From positions 41,677 to 105,676 of the forward strand of contig JAJRSF010000062.1 of NCBI GenBank assembly GCA_024278935.1: 64,000 nt of DNA, in the 5' to 3' direction. Source of the stretch: Candidatus Zixiibacteriota bacterium (lineage in GTDB: Bacteria > Zixibacteria > MSB-5A5 > GN15 > FEB-12). Numbering within the stretch: the stretch's first letter is position 1; each line of letters opens with the position of its first letter. The position numbers were made by a program, and so were the translations under genes. Positions 47,547 to 57,830 of this stretch are shown here, piece by piece. The notes beneath the pieces were generated by a model. That model saw only the letters and a list, made by a program, of their open reading frames with translations, ran no database searches and was not told the origin of the DNA.

Positions 47547-50500
47547 ATGCATACAAAACAGATACTCACATTTTTTATTGTCAGTTGTTTTTTTGTGATT
47601 TCTCTTTCTGCAAATGTCATATTAAATGACTTACAAGAGAACCAAGTTCTGCACGGTTTCAAAACAGTCTCGCTTTATGAAAACGGAGCCGGTAACCCAA
47701 TGGGTGCACGGTTTGTCTCGGAGCGTTTTGGATTTGTGCTGGACTACCTGCAAATCGAATCTGTCCCACAGGCATTTTCTGGATCAAATCTCCGCCATCA
47801 TCAAGCAAAGGTGAACCGCACTCGTGCGAACATCTTCTGCTTGGCAAAGGGAACCGTGGTCGCTATGTCGCCGCTCTTGAAGATATGGCACTCTCACGAA
47901 GCACCGCCTATACTGCCCAAACAAGAACCTGTTATCATTATAATACGATTGCAGGTGGGGACACTTTTTATAAAATTTTCGAAGCAAAACTGCAGGCACT
48001 TTTACATCCTGATTTTACCGATGAAGAGATCCGTCGTGAAGTTTGTTTTGTTGGCGTCAACGAAGATACAGAAACCGGTGAACTGTCAATCGACGAAAAA
48101 GGAACTTGCTATACTGAAATGGTATCTGCATTTGAAAAACCATGGTACTATTCATATGGAACTATGAACAAACTTATGTACGGCGAGAACCATCCTTTGG
48201 TAAATAATTCCGGTGGCGCTCCTGATGTGATGCGTACGATGGAGCCAAAAGACATGTGGAGCTTCCATAAAGAATCACACCATCTTTCAAACATGGGTAC
48301 TATTATTTCTATGCCGTCATCAGAAGAGTTGGAATCATTTTTAGTTGCTATGAACAACATGCTCGAAAATTGTCAAACATACGATGACCCAAATCCGCAC
48401 CCATCTATTCGGGTGCAGAACCTTCCTCCTGCCGCGAGTGCTCCAGTCGGCACCGCAACCATGGCACACTATCCAAGTGCCAATGAAAACGATCCCGGTT
48501 ATATAATGTATGCATGGGCGCCGATTTTAAATTTGAGTGCTACCGAAGAAATGTTGTTCAGCTTGTTTCTCGAAACATTTGCATCGGGACAAAACTCGAA
48601 CCTCTACAATCTTTTTATCAATTCCAAAACGAAACAGATTGATATCGGTGGAAATTCTATCTACGGTTCTTATGATATCGATTTAGATATCGCCCCATAT
48701 TTTGTCTTTAGCGGAATCAACAGCGATGAAATCTCTCTTGAAAAAATGGCTGTAATTAAAAAAATGATTCTCGATGAACTGACAAAAATAAAATCTTTTG
48801 CTGACGGCTCACCGGAACTGATAGAATTTAACAACCGTCTTAATAGTCGTTTAGTGCAGAACAAAAAACAGATAGAGAACTATCTAAACTCTCCTCCGAT
48901 GTTCGGTTTCAGACGAGGTTCTGCCGGCGGGTGGGTCTCACTTTTGTTAGACGTTGAAAAACAACCAACCTTTAAGAAATCATTAGTCTTAAAAAACATA
49001 TACGCATCAGTTGCAGAAGAACTTGCAAAGTCAAATAATATTTGGTCAGAAAAAATTGACTCATGGAAACTTCTATCAGTCGACCCATACACAATCGGAA
49101 CAATCCCAAGTAATTCAATTCTAGATAAAAACAGAATTGACAAAGAGCAACGTCTTGCAAATTATATTCAAGGGTTCAAAACGAAATATGGTACCGATGA
49201 CACCCAGCTTGCAATTCGGAAATACAAAGATGAGTTCGATGCCAACACCGCTCATCTTGCCGAGATAAATTCCAATGATAAACTTCCCGGTTTTATTTCA
49301 AACCCACCATTGACACTTGATGACCAACTCAATTACGAAGCTGTCCCGCTCACAGATAATATCAACATGACTGCATCGACTTTTGATAATATGTCGGCGT
49401 CGACAGTTGCACTTGCCCTCGGGCTAGATGTTATCCCGGAATCTTTGCTTGTCTATGCACCATTGATTCCAAGTATGCTAACGTCGATTGGTGTTGAGAA
49501 AGATGGCGAAGTTATTACCTTTGATAAAATGTCCGACCGTTTACGGAAAGAGGTTCTCGGTTTTCGTGCTTCGTATGATTTTGGTATAGAGTCAGGTCGT
49601 ATGGAACTTGTCATGACAGGTCGAGGAAGCAATCAGGATGAACTGCACAAAGCAATCGAATGGATGGACGCCTCGTTGTATGCATCGTATCTTTCTGTTG
49701 AGAACCTTCCACGTATTAGCGATGTTATCGACCAGTCGCTTATTTCAAATCGAAACAGAATGAAAGGATCCGAAGAAGACTGGGTGCGGAACCCATCGGA
49801 TGCTTACCGTTTTCAAAACAATCCGCTCTATCTTTCCACAAATAGTTTCTTAACACAAGCACATCACTTGAGCCGTATGAAATGGATGTTCACTAACCCG
49901 GGTACAGAGTCCGAACAACTCGCCCTCAAATCTGAGATCGACCAGTTGCGTGATGACGGTAAAGGAAAGAACCGTGATGAACTGATGAGTCTGCTTGACA
50001 CACAAGAGTCTTTAAAAAGTGCTGACCTACCGGAGAACTCTGCGAAAATTTTTAAAGATATCAGAAATAATTTAAAATCGACATTGACAGATATACCGGA
50101 TGAAAATCTTTCTGCCGATTGGAAATATCTTTGTAATCAAATAAATAATGACTTGATGAAAAAACCGGAAGTTGCTTTAGACCAAATGAAGCATATTATT
50201 TCTCTGCTTGCCAAAAGAGATAACGCTCGAATGTATATGGTCTCAAATAAAACTGACCGAGTTGAATCGGTTGATCTTATAAACCAATTTTTGAGAAAAC
50301 TTGATAACAGTTCTCCGTCGGTTCATCAGACTTATACAAGTATTGACAACATTGTCGAGCGTCTGAAATCTCGCGAAGCAATGCTTACTGAAAAACCTGT
50401 TTACACCGGTCTGATTTTTGATGGTACCCAAAATGGTGTCCTAATATTCTCCGCAAAAAACACAGAAAAGTACGACATGTCAGAAGAGGCACTTTTAAAA

Positions 50501-51076
50501 ACTCTGGCAGGAAAACTTTATTCAGGTGGAGGTCCTCATGGACTCTTTATGCAAACATGGGCAGCAGGACTTGCATATAGCAACGGCTATCGAATGAGTG
50601 AACAAACTGGGCGCGCAAGGTATTATGCCGAACGTTGTCCCGATGTTGCCGAGACAATGCGGTTTGTGGTTAACCTACTCAAAAACGCTAAAGACAATCC
50701 CGACCTAGCAGACTATACTGTCGCCCAAGTATTCGGCTCATCACGCGCTCCAAGCAGATACGAACAACGCGGCAGAGCAATCGCTGCTGACATTGTTGAT
50801 GGTGTCCTGCCGTCAAAAGTATCAGCCTACCGTGAGCATATTTTGCAGACACGCCAGAAAGATGATTTTTATACACAAATTAAAAGTCGGATGGAAGACG
50901 CCTACGGCTCGGTTTTAATCGGCTATGGTAAACCACTTTCAGAAAGCCAGGAAGGTAACTTCTTTTTAATCGGACCCGAACCACAATTTGAATCACTTGA
51001 AAAATATATCAAGGAATCCGAAGGGGCCCAAACAATCTATCGTCTGTATCCCAGAGATTTCTGGCTGACCAACTAA
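47547..51076 (+). CDS. Very long M16 (insulinase-family) metallopeptidase (frameshifted)
   Basis: About 1176 residues when one missing T in the T run at 47775-47778 is restored. The first frame gives a signal-like N terminus (ILTFFIVSCFFVISLSANV) and VLHGFKTVSLYENGAGNPMG. Corrected reading continues FFWIKSPPSSSKGEPHSCEH, where HSCEH is the inverted zinc motif HxxEH, with the further Glu ligand likely in EEIRREVCF. The remainder has repeated M16-type domains, with the final domain containing VYTGLIFDGTQNGVLIFSA. The size and four-domain organisation resemble presequence-protease/insulysin forms. An export signal suggests a periplasmic peptide-degrading role. The zinc motif lies just after the frameshift, so the second frame alone lacks a proper start. 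Confidence 0.8.
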
Positions 51077-51110
51077 CATCGTACGCTATCTTCATATCAA
51101 ATAAGCAGTA

Positions 51111-51138
51111 AGGCGGAATTATCACATTCCGCCTATTT
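51111..51138 (+). terminator. Hairpin after the M16 gene
   Basis: AGGCGGAAT pairs with ATTCCGCCT, followed by ATTTCTT. It is a weak intrinsic terminator. It also resembles the GGCGGAACC REP-like family but lacks GTAG. Confidence 0.45.
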
Positions 51139-51314
51139 CTTAATCTAGGTCATAGTTTTGTCAATTCCTGAAAATAGCGTAACTTTATCAGAGATATGTG
51201 CTTAAAGTAAAATATTTATGATATATTGTGAATCATTTCACCTACCAGTCAATCTTATCAATAAGAAAATTGTCGTTTTTATTAAACAAATAATTTTTGT
51301 TGAAAGGATTTAAG

Positions 51315-51770
51315 ATGTTCTTATTTTTGTTCGGTGCGATTTTTATGGCTCTATTAGTGTGGGTTGTAATGCCAAAAATTATGGTCACAAAGCATATCAG
51401 TAAATTATCATTTGATGAAACAGTAGAATATCTATCACAGGAATTCACCCAAAACCGCTGGCAGGTACCTAAAGTTTATGACATCCAAAATAGTTTGGTG
51501 ACCGCAGGACATAGCGAGGCGGGCAAGGTCAAAATTATTTCTATGTGCCATCCCGACTACGCCAATGAAATTCTATCAGATGAATCATCCAAATTTGTCT
51601 CGGCTATGATGCCTTGTCGAATTTCTATTTACGAAAATGCAAACGGCGACGTATGTATTGCACAAATGAATGTTTCAATGATGAGCAAAATGTTCGGAGG
51701 GCTTATTCAATCGGTTATGACCGATGTTGCCAAAGAAGAAAGGATTATAGTTCAGAAAATTTTAAAATAG
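51315..51770 (+). CDS. DUF302-family membrane-anchored protein
   Basis: Protein of 151 residues. An N-terminal membrane helix (FLFLFGAIFMALLVWVVM) is followed by a DUF302 domain: SFDETVEYLSQEFTQNRW, then VKIISMCHPDYANEILSDE with the conserved Cys-His-Pro region, and MMPCRISIYEN. DUF302 proteins are small alpha/beta domains of unknown function often linked to envelope or heavy-metal stress genes. AAAGGA lies eight bases before ATG 51315, which beats an upstream TTG. It stands alone with REP-like hairpins after it. Confidence 0.7.
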   Translation: MFLFLFGAIFMALLVWVVMPKIMVTKHISKLSFDETVEYLSQEFTQNRWQVPKVYDIQNSLVTAGHSEAGKVKIISMCHPDYANEILSDESSKFVSAMMPCRISIYENANGDVCIAQMNVSMMSKMFGGLIQSVMTDVAKEERIIVQKILK

Positions 51771-51857
51771 AAATAGATTTACAAAGACTTTGTCATTGGA
51801 ACAACCGATGAATCTATTACTCTTATAAAGCAATAGAAGATATGGACTACTCTGTGT

Positions 51858-51879
51858 CGTCAGGAACCCTTTCCTGACG
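51858..51879. repeat. Small palindrome, CGTCAGG...CCTGACG
   Basis: CGTCAGG pairs with CCTGACG around AACCCTTT. A related word, GACGTATTTCGTC, occurs at 16998-17010. It lies in the 51771-51980 spacer, which otherwise shows only the ribosome binding site of the next gene. Confidence 0.45.
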
Positions 51880-51980
51880 TGATGATGTTGTATACTCTTT
51901 AACTCTTGTTGACATCAGGCTATCAGTAGAATAGATTATCTTATGTCTTATAAAATTGCAATTAAAGAGGTTTGTATATA

Positions 51981-52589
51981 ATGAAATCATTAAAACATCT
52001 TTTTGAGAAAAACGTCGCATGGGCAAAATCTATCACAGAAAAAGACGCCCAGTTTTTTACGAAACTCTCCAAACAACAAGCTCCTGAATATCTTTGGATC
52101 GGTTGTTCCGACAGTCGTGTGCCTGCCAATCAAATTGTTGATCTGCCGCCCGGCGAAGTTTTTGTACATCGTAATATTGCAAATGTTATTGTGCATACTG
52201 ATTTAAATTGTCTCTCGGTAATTCAGCACGCCGTTGATATCCTCAAAGTAAAACATATTATTGTCTGCGGTCACTACGGCTGTGGAGGAATCAAAGCAGC
52301 AATGGAAAACAAGCAGCACGGTTTGATTGATAATTGGTTGCGACATATAAAAGATGTTGCCCGGTTCAACAAAGATAAACTGCAAGGATTACCTGAAGAT
52401 AAAAAATATGATCTGCTATGCGAACTGAATGTTATCGAACAGGTAAAAAATGTGTGCAACACAACTATTGTGCAGAACAGATGGAAAACTGATTCCGAAC
52501 TTTTTGTACACGGTTGGATATATAATATCAACAATGGCATCTTAAAAGATTTAGACACATGCGTCTCATCCAATGACGAACTTATCTGA
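51981..52589 (+). CDS. Beta-class carbonic anhydrase
   Basis: Soluble zinc enzyme of 202 residues that interconverts CO2 and bicarbonate in the cytoplasm. Zinc ligands are visible in WIGCSDSRVP (Cys about 42, Asp about 44) and in CGHYGCGGIKAA (His about 98, Cys about 101). The Asp-Arg pair of CSDSR is the catalytic dyad. Length and motif spacing match the plant-type beta class (can/cynT-like). AAAGAGG precedes ATG 51981. It is single in its transcription unit, with a short gap to the endonuclease gene, which could be co-transcribed. Confidence 0.93.
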   Translation: MKSLKHLFEKNVAWAKSITEKDAQFFTKLSKQQAPEYLWIGCSDSRVPANQIVDLPPGEVFVHRNIANVIVHTDLNCLSVIQHAVDILKVKHIIVCGHYGCGGIKAAMENKQHGLIDNWLRHIKDVARFNKDKLQGLPEDKKYDLLCELNVIEQVKNVCNTTIVQNRWKTDSELFVHGWIYNINNGILKDLDTCVSSNDELI

Positions 52590-52636
52590 ACAATTTTGTA
52601 ATCTCATTTAAACCTATATATCTTAGGAGAATCTAA

Positions 52637-53350
52637 ATGAATATTCAAAACTTAAAACGTGAAACCAGATACGGAATGCCGGCAGCGGATCAGATACTTT
52701 TTAACAGGTATTATGTGCTTGGTTATTCATATTATTTCAGACAAGCAAAATGGGCATTGGAAATTGTCAGCCCAAAGAATCCTGCTTTGGATCGGTTAGA
52801 TAATTTTCGCTCAGATTTTCGTATACCGGAAATGTTTCGTGCTGACCTAGAAGATTATCAAAACTCTGGGTTTAACCGAGGGCATCTTGTTGCAAGTGCT
52901 AATACAATTGAAGATGAAATTCAAAACAGTGAAACCTTTCTCTTGTCAAATATGTCCCCGCAAAAACCGGGTTTTAATAAGGGAATTTGGAAGAAATTGG
53001 AATCAGAAGTACGGAGGCTCGATAATAAATCGAAATATTTTGAAACCTATGTTATCTCGGGTCCGATTTTCTATTTTGATAAACCTGTGAATTATATCGG
53101 CACCGGGACTAAAAACGAAGTATCTATCCCGATTCCAAACGCATATTTTAAATCAATTTTGGCAGAGAGCAATACCGGTGCATTGCATATGTGGTCTTTT
53201 GTGATAGAGAATAAAAAAACTGAAAAATCTTTAAAGACATTTCAAGTCTCAACAAATCTTGTTGAAAAATTAGCCGGCATAAAACTATGGGAACAGCTCG
53301 ATGGCACAAAGATAGAACGAGAAAAAAACAAAACCCGCAAAATGTGGTAG
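52637..53350 (+). CDS. DNA/RNA non-specific endonuclease
   Basis: Protein of 237 residues of the beta-beta-alpha-metal NucA/endonuclease G family. The catalytic motif is present as SGFNRGHLVASANTIED (the DRGH-like NRGH, with the catalytic His at about 80) and the metal-binding Asn is likely in TFLLSNMSPQKPGFNKGIW. Further family strands are FETYVISGPIFYF and SIPIPNAYFKSIL. No signal peptide is seen, which is unusual, since most family members are exported; the protein may be used in the cytoplasm or the start is further upstream. AGGAGA lies eight bases before the ATG. A bidirectional terminator follows. Confidence 0.85.
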   Translation: MNIQNLKRETRYGMPAADQILFNRYYVLGYSYYFRQAKWALEIVSPKNPALDRLDNFRSDFRIPEMFRADLEDYQNSGFNRGHLVASANTIEDEIQNSETFLLSNMSPQKPGFNKGIWKKLESEVRRLDNKSKYFETYVISGPIFYFDKPVNYIGTGTKNEVSIPIPNAYFKSILAESNTGALHMWSFVIENKKTEKSLKTFQVSTNLVEKLAGIKLWEQLDGTKIEREKNKTRKMW

Positions 53351-53375
53351 TGAGTCTAAAAATAATCTCATCAAT

Positions 53376-53409
53376 AAAAAAAGACTAACGTTACTATTAG
53401 TCTTTTTTT
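53376..53409. terminator. Bidirectional intrinsic terminator
   Basis: AAAAAAGACTAA pairs with TTAGTCTTTTTT around CGTTACTA. It serves the plus-strand endonuclease gene and the minus-strand FG-GAP gene ending at 53433. Confidence 0.85.
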
Positions 53410-53432
53410 GAATACAACTTTTATAACAATAT

Positions 53433-54980
53433 CTATTTCAGTAGCACCATCTTTTTTGTCTCAGTAAAATTATCACTTGTGAGACGATAGAGATAAATCC
53501 CCGATGATACTTTTTCAGTTGTTTCATCTCGACCATCCCAGACAATGCGATAAGAACCGGCAGGGACTGTTTCATTAACTAGTGTCCGTACTTTTTGTCC
53601 GGTTATATTAAATATTTCTAATGCGACGTGTGATTTTGCTTTTACCGAATATTCTAGCACAGTTTCCGGGTTAAACGGGTTCGGATAGTTTTGCTTTAGA
53701 TTGAAATCTTCTGGTAAAGCATCAACAATCTCTTCACCTATGTCAGTAGCAAGAGGACATGTGTATACATAGACCGCACCTCTGAATTGATTGTTCGGGT
53801 CGCCTACTTTAGTTCCCCATACTGCGCCGACGGCAAAATCAGGGTCACCATTTCCATCTATGTCACCCAGTCCACAAATAGCGGTTCCAAATCGTTCTAG
53901 ATCTGGTGATGGCATTTCCTGCAAGAGTGAGCCATCTATACCGGAGTAGATATAGACATTACCTCGGTTTCTGACAAACGAAGATGAAAAGTCATATCTA
54001 TTTGCTCCAACAGCAAAATCATCATGCCCGTCTTGATTTATATCTCCGATACCATCCATTGCGAGACCAAACTCATCACTTCCATGGTTTCCGTATAAGG
54101 TGTAAAGCAAACCTTTTGTTTGTCCAGAGTATACCCAGACAGCTTTTGGACCTGAACTATTATTAGAATGTCCACTCACTAAAATGTCAGCATATCCATC
54201 GTTATTTACATCTCCGGCTCCTGCGACATTTGTACCAAATTGATAGCCGATTCCTGGTCCAACTCGACGAGATAATCTGGAACCAGTTGCTCCGGAAAAG
54301 TAATAAATTTCACCTTTATCGGTTCCGTTATAATCATATTTTGGAGCGCCAACAATAAAATCGTCGATATTATCATTGTTCAAATCACCAACTACTGCGA
54401 TAGAATGACCAAACCATTCACCAGACCCGCTCAACCCTTCCCATGATCGCAAAGTATCTCCATTTGCGCCTGAGAGTAAAACAACCCGCCCGTCAGTATT
54501 AGACCAATTACGGTCTCCAACAAGAATATCAAACTTTCCATCATTGTTTAAATCACTTATACTTATTCCGTATTGTGCGATATCAAAGTAATTGGCAAGG
54601 GTATCGCCTGTAAGTCCTGAATAGATAACACCATTGATTAATATATCAGCGTATTGGTCAGCATCAAAATATCCAAACCCACCAGCACCCCGAATTGTAT
54701 TTATATCATCATGAATAACACGAATTGTATCACCGGTAAATCCTGAATAAACTATAGCCTTTCCATGTCCCCCTGGAGCGACAACTAAAATATCAGGGTG
54801 TCCGTCATTATCAACATCACCCGCTTCATAAATCTCTCTGCCATAGGTCACACTCCCAGATGATGTTAGTTCAGAACCATAGAGAGTAAAACTTTCGTTA
54901 CAATCCTGAGCGTGCGATTTTTCTGTAATAAGAGCTGTAATAATAAGAGTAAAAATGCAAAACGTTAGCAACCTTTTCAT
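53433..54980 (-). CDS. Secreted FG-GAP/integrin-alpha-like protein with a C-terminal sorting domain
   Basis: Protein of 515 residues. The signal peptide is RLLTFCIFTLIITALITEKS at the start (ATG 54980, after GAAGGGG). About seven FG-GAP blades follow, each with a calcium-type loop: AGDVDNDGHPDILVV, VGDLNNDNIDDFIVG, AGDVNNDGYADILVS, IGDINQDGHDDFAVG, LGDIDGNGDPDFAVG. The last 85 residues are a type-IX-like sorting or anchoring domain: NLKQNYPNPFNPETVLEY, then LVNETVPAGSYRIVWDG and a final KKMVLLK. Such proteins are exported and often held at the cell surface; the ligand is unknown. The gene is monocistronic. The spacer 54981-55320 shows no other gene. Confidence 0.8.
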   Translation of the reverse strand: MKRLLTFCIFTLIITALITEKSHAQDCNESFTLYGSELTSSGSVTYGREIYEAGDVDNDGHPDILVVAPGGHGKAIVYSGFTGDTIRVIHDDINTIRGAGGFGYFDADQYADILINGVIYSGLTGDTLANYFDIAQYGISISDLNNDGKFDILVGDRNWSNTDGRVVLLSGANGDTLRSWEGLSGSGEWFGHSIAVVGDLNNDNIDDFIVGAPKYDYNGTDKGEIYYFSGATGSRLSRRVGPGIGYQFGTNVAGAGDVNNDGYADILVSGHSNNSSGPKAVWVYSGQTKGLLYTLYGNHGSDEFGLAMDGIGDINQDGHDDFAVGANRYDFSSSFVRNRGNVYIYSGIDGSLLQEMPSPDLERFGTAICGLGDIDGNGDPDFAVGAVWGTKVGDPNNQFRGAVYVYTCPLATDIGEEIVDALPEDFNLKQNYPNPFNPETVLEYSVKAKSHVALEIFNITGQKVRTLVNETVPAGSYRIVWDGRDETTEKVSSGIYLYRLTSDNFTETKKMVLLK

Positions 54981-55320
54981 TCGGAAGCCCCTTCTGTGGA
55001 TTCTCCACCGTTGTTTACCACTAGGATGTAAATCTGCCAGAAAGAACATTTTTGTTTGCCCGAACTTGCGTAATAACCCTACTGTGAATCTGTTTTTTTA
55101 ATTGAGTATAATATATATAAAAACGAGATAATGTCAACCATAATTGACCTTGATAGTCTAATATTATTTATCAGACGGATAGATTCAATGTAATATTTGC
55201 AACAAAAAAGTTATTTGCTGAAACTCAAAATGTGATTGCCGAATATCTCATTGTTTTTATACCTTACATTGTGCATATATTATAACAATTAATTTACAGT
55301 TATTTCACGCCTAAAAAGAT

Positions 55321-56742
55321 TTGGATTCTGATATTAAAAATAGTAAAAAAAGATTGACAACATCGGTAAGCCAAGATTCAGAAGTTAATATTGCTCTGGC
55401 AAAAAAAGGAATCGGCAAACGACGTGTCAGTAGAAAATATGTCGACGTAGAAAAACCACAACTTTTTGACATGACCGATGAAAAACAAGAAGTCCTCGAT
55501 ATACTTGAATTCAGTAACGACAATGTTTTCCTAAGCGGTAAAGCGGGAACCGGTAAATCAAATTTCTTACAATATTTCAGAACCACCACACGGAAAAAAG
55601 TTGTCGTGGTTGCTTTCACCGGTGTAGCTGCTATCAATGTGCAGGGGCAGACAATCCATTCCTTTTTTAAGTTTCATCCCCGCACGACTCTTGATACAAT
55701 CAGAAGGCAATGGGGCGAGAATGCTAAGATGTACAAACGGATTGACACAATTATTATCGATGAAATCTCGATGGTGCGTGCTGACCTACTTGACTTCATT
55801 GACAAATTTATGCGTATCAATGGTAACGAACCGAACAAACCGTTTGGGGGAGTCCAGGTTTTTGCTATCGGTGATCTATTTCAGTTGCCTCCGATTGTCA
55901 GAAAAGATGAAGAAGAGTTTTTCTCGACAGTATATAAAAGTCAATATTTTTTTGATTCCAATGTCTACCAAGAAGCGAACTTTATAAAAAAAGAACTTAC
56001 CGAAATGTATCGTCAGGACAAAGATGAACAGGGTGATTTTATCAAAACGCTCGACAATCTGCGAGTCTGTTCTTTTGATGATTCCGATATTGATTTGATA
56101 AACAGAAGATACGATTCTATCTATGAAAAACCATCTAACGAATTTGTTATCTCTTTAGTACCTACTAATAAAGTTGCTGATTATATTAACACGATAGAGC
56201 TGTCAAAACTTTCACCGGAACCCTGCACCTACGAGGGGGTCATCAAAGATGATTTCAAAGCAAAAGACCTACCGACTGCGATGAACCTTATTCTCAAAGA
56301 GGGATCGCAAGTGATGCTTCTATATAATGATCCCCGACAACGATGGGTCAATGGTGACATTGTCAAAATTATCAAAACTGAAAAAGAGTATGTACGAGTT
56401 CTTTTTGATGATGGTTCTTTTGATGACATCACCTCCAACAAATGGGAGTCGATAAAATTTGTCCTCGACGAAGAGACTGACAAAATAAACCCTGAAGTAT
56501 CCGGTACTTTTACCCAACTGCCAATCAAACTGGCATGGGCGGTGACGATTCATAAAGCACAGGGGAAGACGTTTGAAAAAGTTCATATCGAATTCGGAAG
56601 AGGTACTTTTGCTCCGGGACAAGCTTATGTTGCCCTGAGCCGATGTCGCTCGCTTGAGGGTATGACCCTTACTTCTCCGCTCCAACGACATTATGTCTTT
56701 ACCGACAAAACAATAAAAGAGTTCATGCAAATTTCAGATTGA
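55321..56742 (+). CDS. PIF1-like/ATP-dependent DNA helicase
   Basis: Protein of 473 residues of superfamily 1. The N-terminal 50 residues are basic and variable. From about 60, Walker A is VFLSGKAGTGKSNFL at about 72-86, then VVAFTGVAAINVQGQTIHSF (motif Ia), IIIDEISMVRADLL (motif II), FAIGDLFQLPPI (motif III) and a UvrD_C_2-type C-terminal segment with WAVTIHKAQGKTFEKV and YVALSRCRSLEGM. These are the motifs of PIF1/RecD-like 5'-3' helicases. The start is the TTG at 55321, though an ATG at 55471 (MTDEKQEV) is possible. It sits alone in a strand-switch region next to the TonB-receptor gene. Confidence 0.85.
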   Translation: MDSDIKNSKKRLTTSVSQDSEVNIALAKKGIGKRRVSRKYVDVEKPQLFDMTDEKQEVLDILEFSNDNVFLSGKAGTGKSNFLQYFRTTTRKKVVVVAFTGVAAINVQGQTIHSFFKFHPRTTLDTIRRQWGENAKMYKRIDTIIIDEISMVRADLLDFIDKFMRINGNEPNKPFGGVQVFAIGDLFQLPPIVRKDEEEFFSTVYKSQYFFDSNVYQEANFIKKELTEMYRQDKDEQGDFIKTLDNLRVCSFDDSDIDLINRRYDSIYEKPSNEFVISLVPTNKVADYINTIELSKLSPEPCTYEGVIKDDFKAKDLPTAMNLILKEGSQVMLLYNDPRQRWVNGDIVKIIKTEKEYVRVLFDDGSFDDITSNKWESIKFVLDEETDKINPEVSGTFTQLPIKLAWAVTIHKAQGKTFEKVHIEFGRGTFAPGQAYVALSRCRSLEGMTLTSPLQRHYVFTDKTIKEFMQISD

Positions 56743-56798
56743 TAAAAATTCAGTTTAACCGCTGGTCTTTTTCTATATAAATTTAAATGCAGTAAAAA

Positions 56799-57829
56799 CT
56801 AAAATTCAAACTCAATACCAATAATCGGTAGCAATCCCCATTGGTCAATAGTGTCTGACTTCTGTTCGACTTCATTCCAATAGTATGTCGAAATATTATT
56901 TTGATTATACGCATTCCATGACGAAAAATACAAAATCAAATTAGAACCGTTGTAATAGAACCGTCTATCGACTCGAACATTCAAAGAATGATACATCGGA
57001 TAACGTTCGCTGTTAGTAAGGTTCGCATCAAGCACTGTTGTATTCATCGTCTCTGACTCAACTAAATTAAGGGCGGTGTATGGTCTTCCGCCGGCAACGT
57101 TCCACCTCAGAGAGAACTCCCACAAATTGTTTGGCTTGTAACCACCTTCAAAACTAAAAATATATTTATTATCATATACTCTATCACGCCAAACATTGTC
57201 GAGCCCTTTGTATCTTGTTTTGGAGATAGAACCGCCGACCAATCCATAGAGTCCTTTGGCGAGTTTCTTTTGCAGTGTCATTTCGATTCCATAACTCTCT
57301 GCTTCACCATCGTCCACAAGTTGTTCATAACTGTTAACAGAAAACTCAGCGTTATCAATATCAAATACAAAGAATTGCGGAAGAGAAGGATCCATTAAAA
57401 TATTTTCATACTTTTTATAATAACCTTCCAGTGTTAATTTTATATCATCAGCTAGAAGCGATGAAAGCCCCACTACATAATGATAAGCACGCATATCTGC
57501 AAGGCTCTTGTATGAATCTTCCTGTGATAAAATCAGAGATGAATTGTTCTGATAATAAATTCCGGTCGCTCCCGAGAGAGTAGTTTTGTCTGACAATTTA
57601 TATGCGATTGAAAAACGAGGTGAGAGATTGCTCGAAGATGTATGCTCAAAATAATCATACCGCAGTCCAAATATTGTTGTCAACTTTTGCGATGAGTAAA
57701 CAACAAAATTTGTGAAAGCAGCAAGCTTTGAAGACCTAAATTCAGTTAGGTTTATTGATGCTGCGATTGTGTCGCCAACCTGATTTGTATAACTGTTTAA
57801 TGATTCATCAAAGTCATTAAAAATATATT
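56799..57829 (-). CDS. TonB-dependent receptor, C-terminal part (frameshifted)
   Basis: Remainder of the receptor beginning at 59107. After the frameshift the reading continues FNDFDESLNSYTNQVGDTI, then barrel strands of about 20 residues (SKLAAFTNFVVYSSQKLTTI, IFGLRYDYFEHTSSSNLSPR, and so on) and ends GLLPIIGIEFEF, a terminal Phe typical of outer-membrane proteins recognised by the BAM complex. The ATG at 57683 is internal. The segment YALNLVESETMNTTVLDAN-like region and QNNISTYYWNEV fit TonB-receptor barrels without further specificity. Confidence 0.85.
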
Positions 57830-57830
57830 T

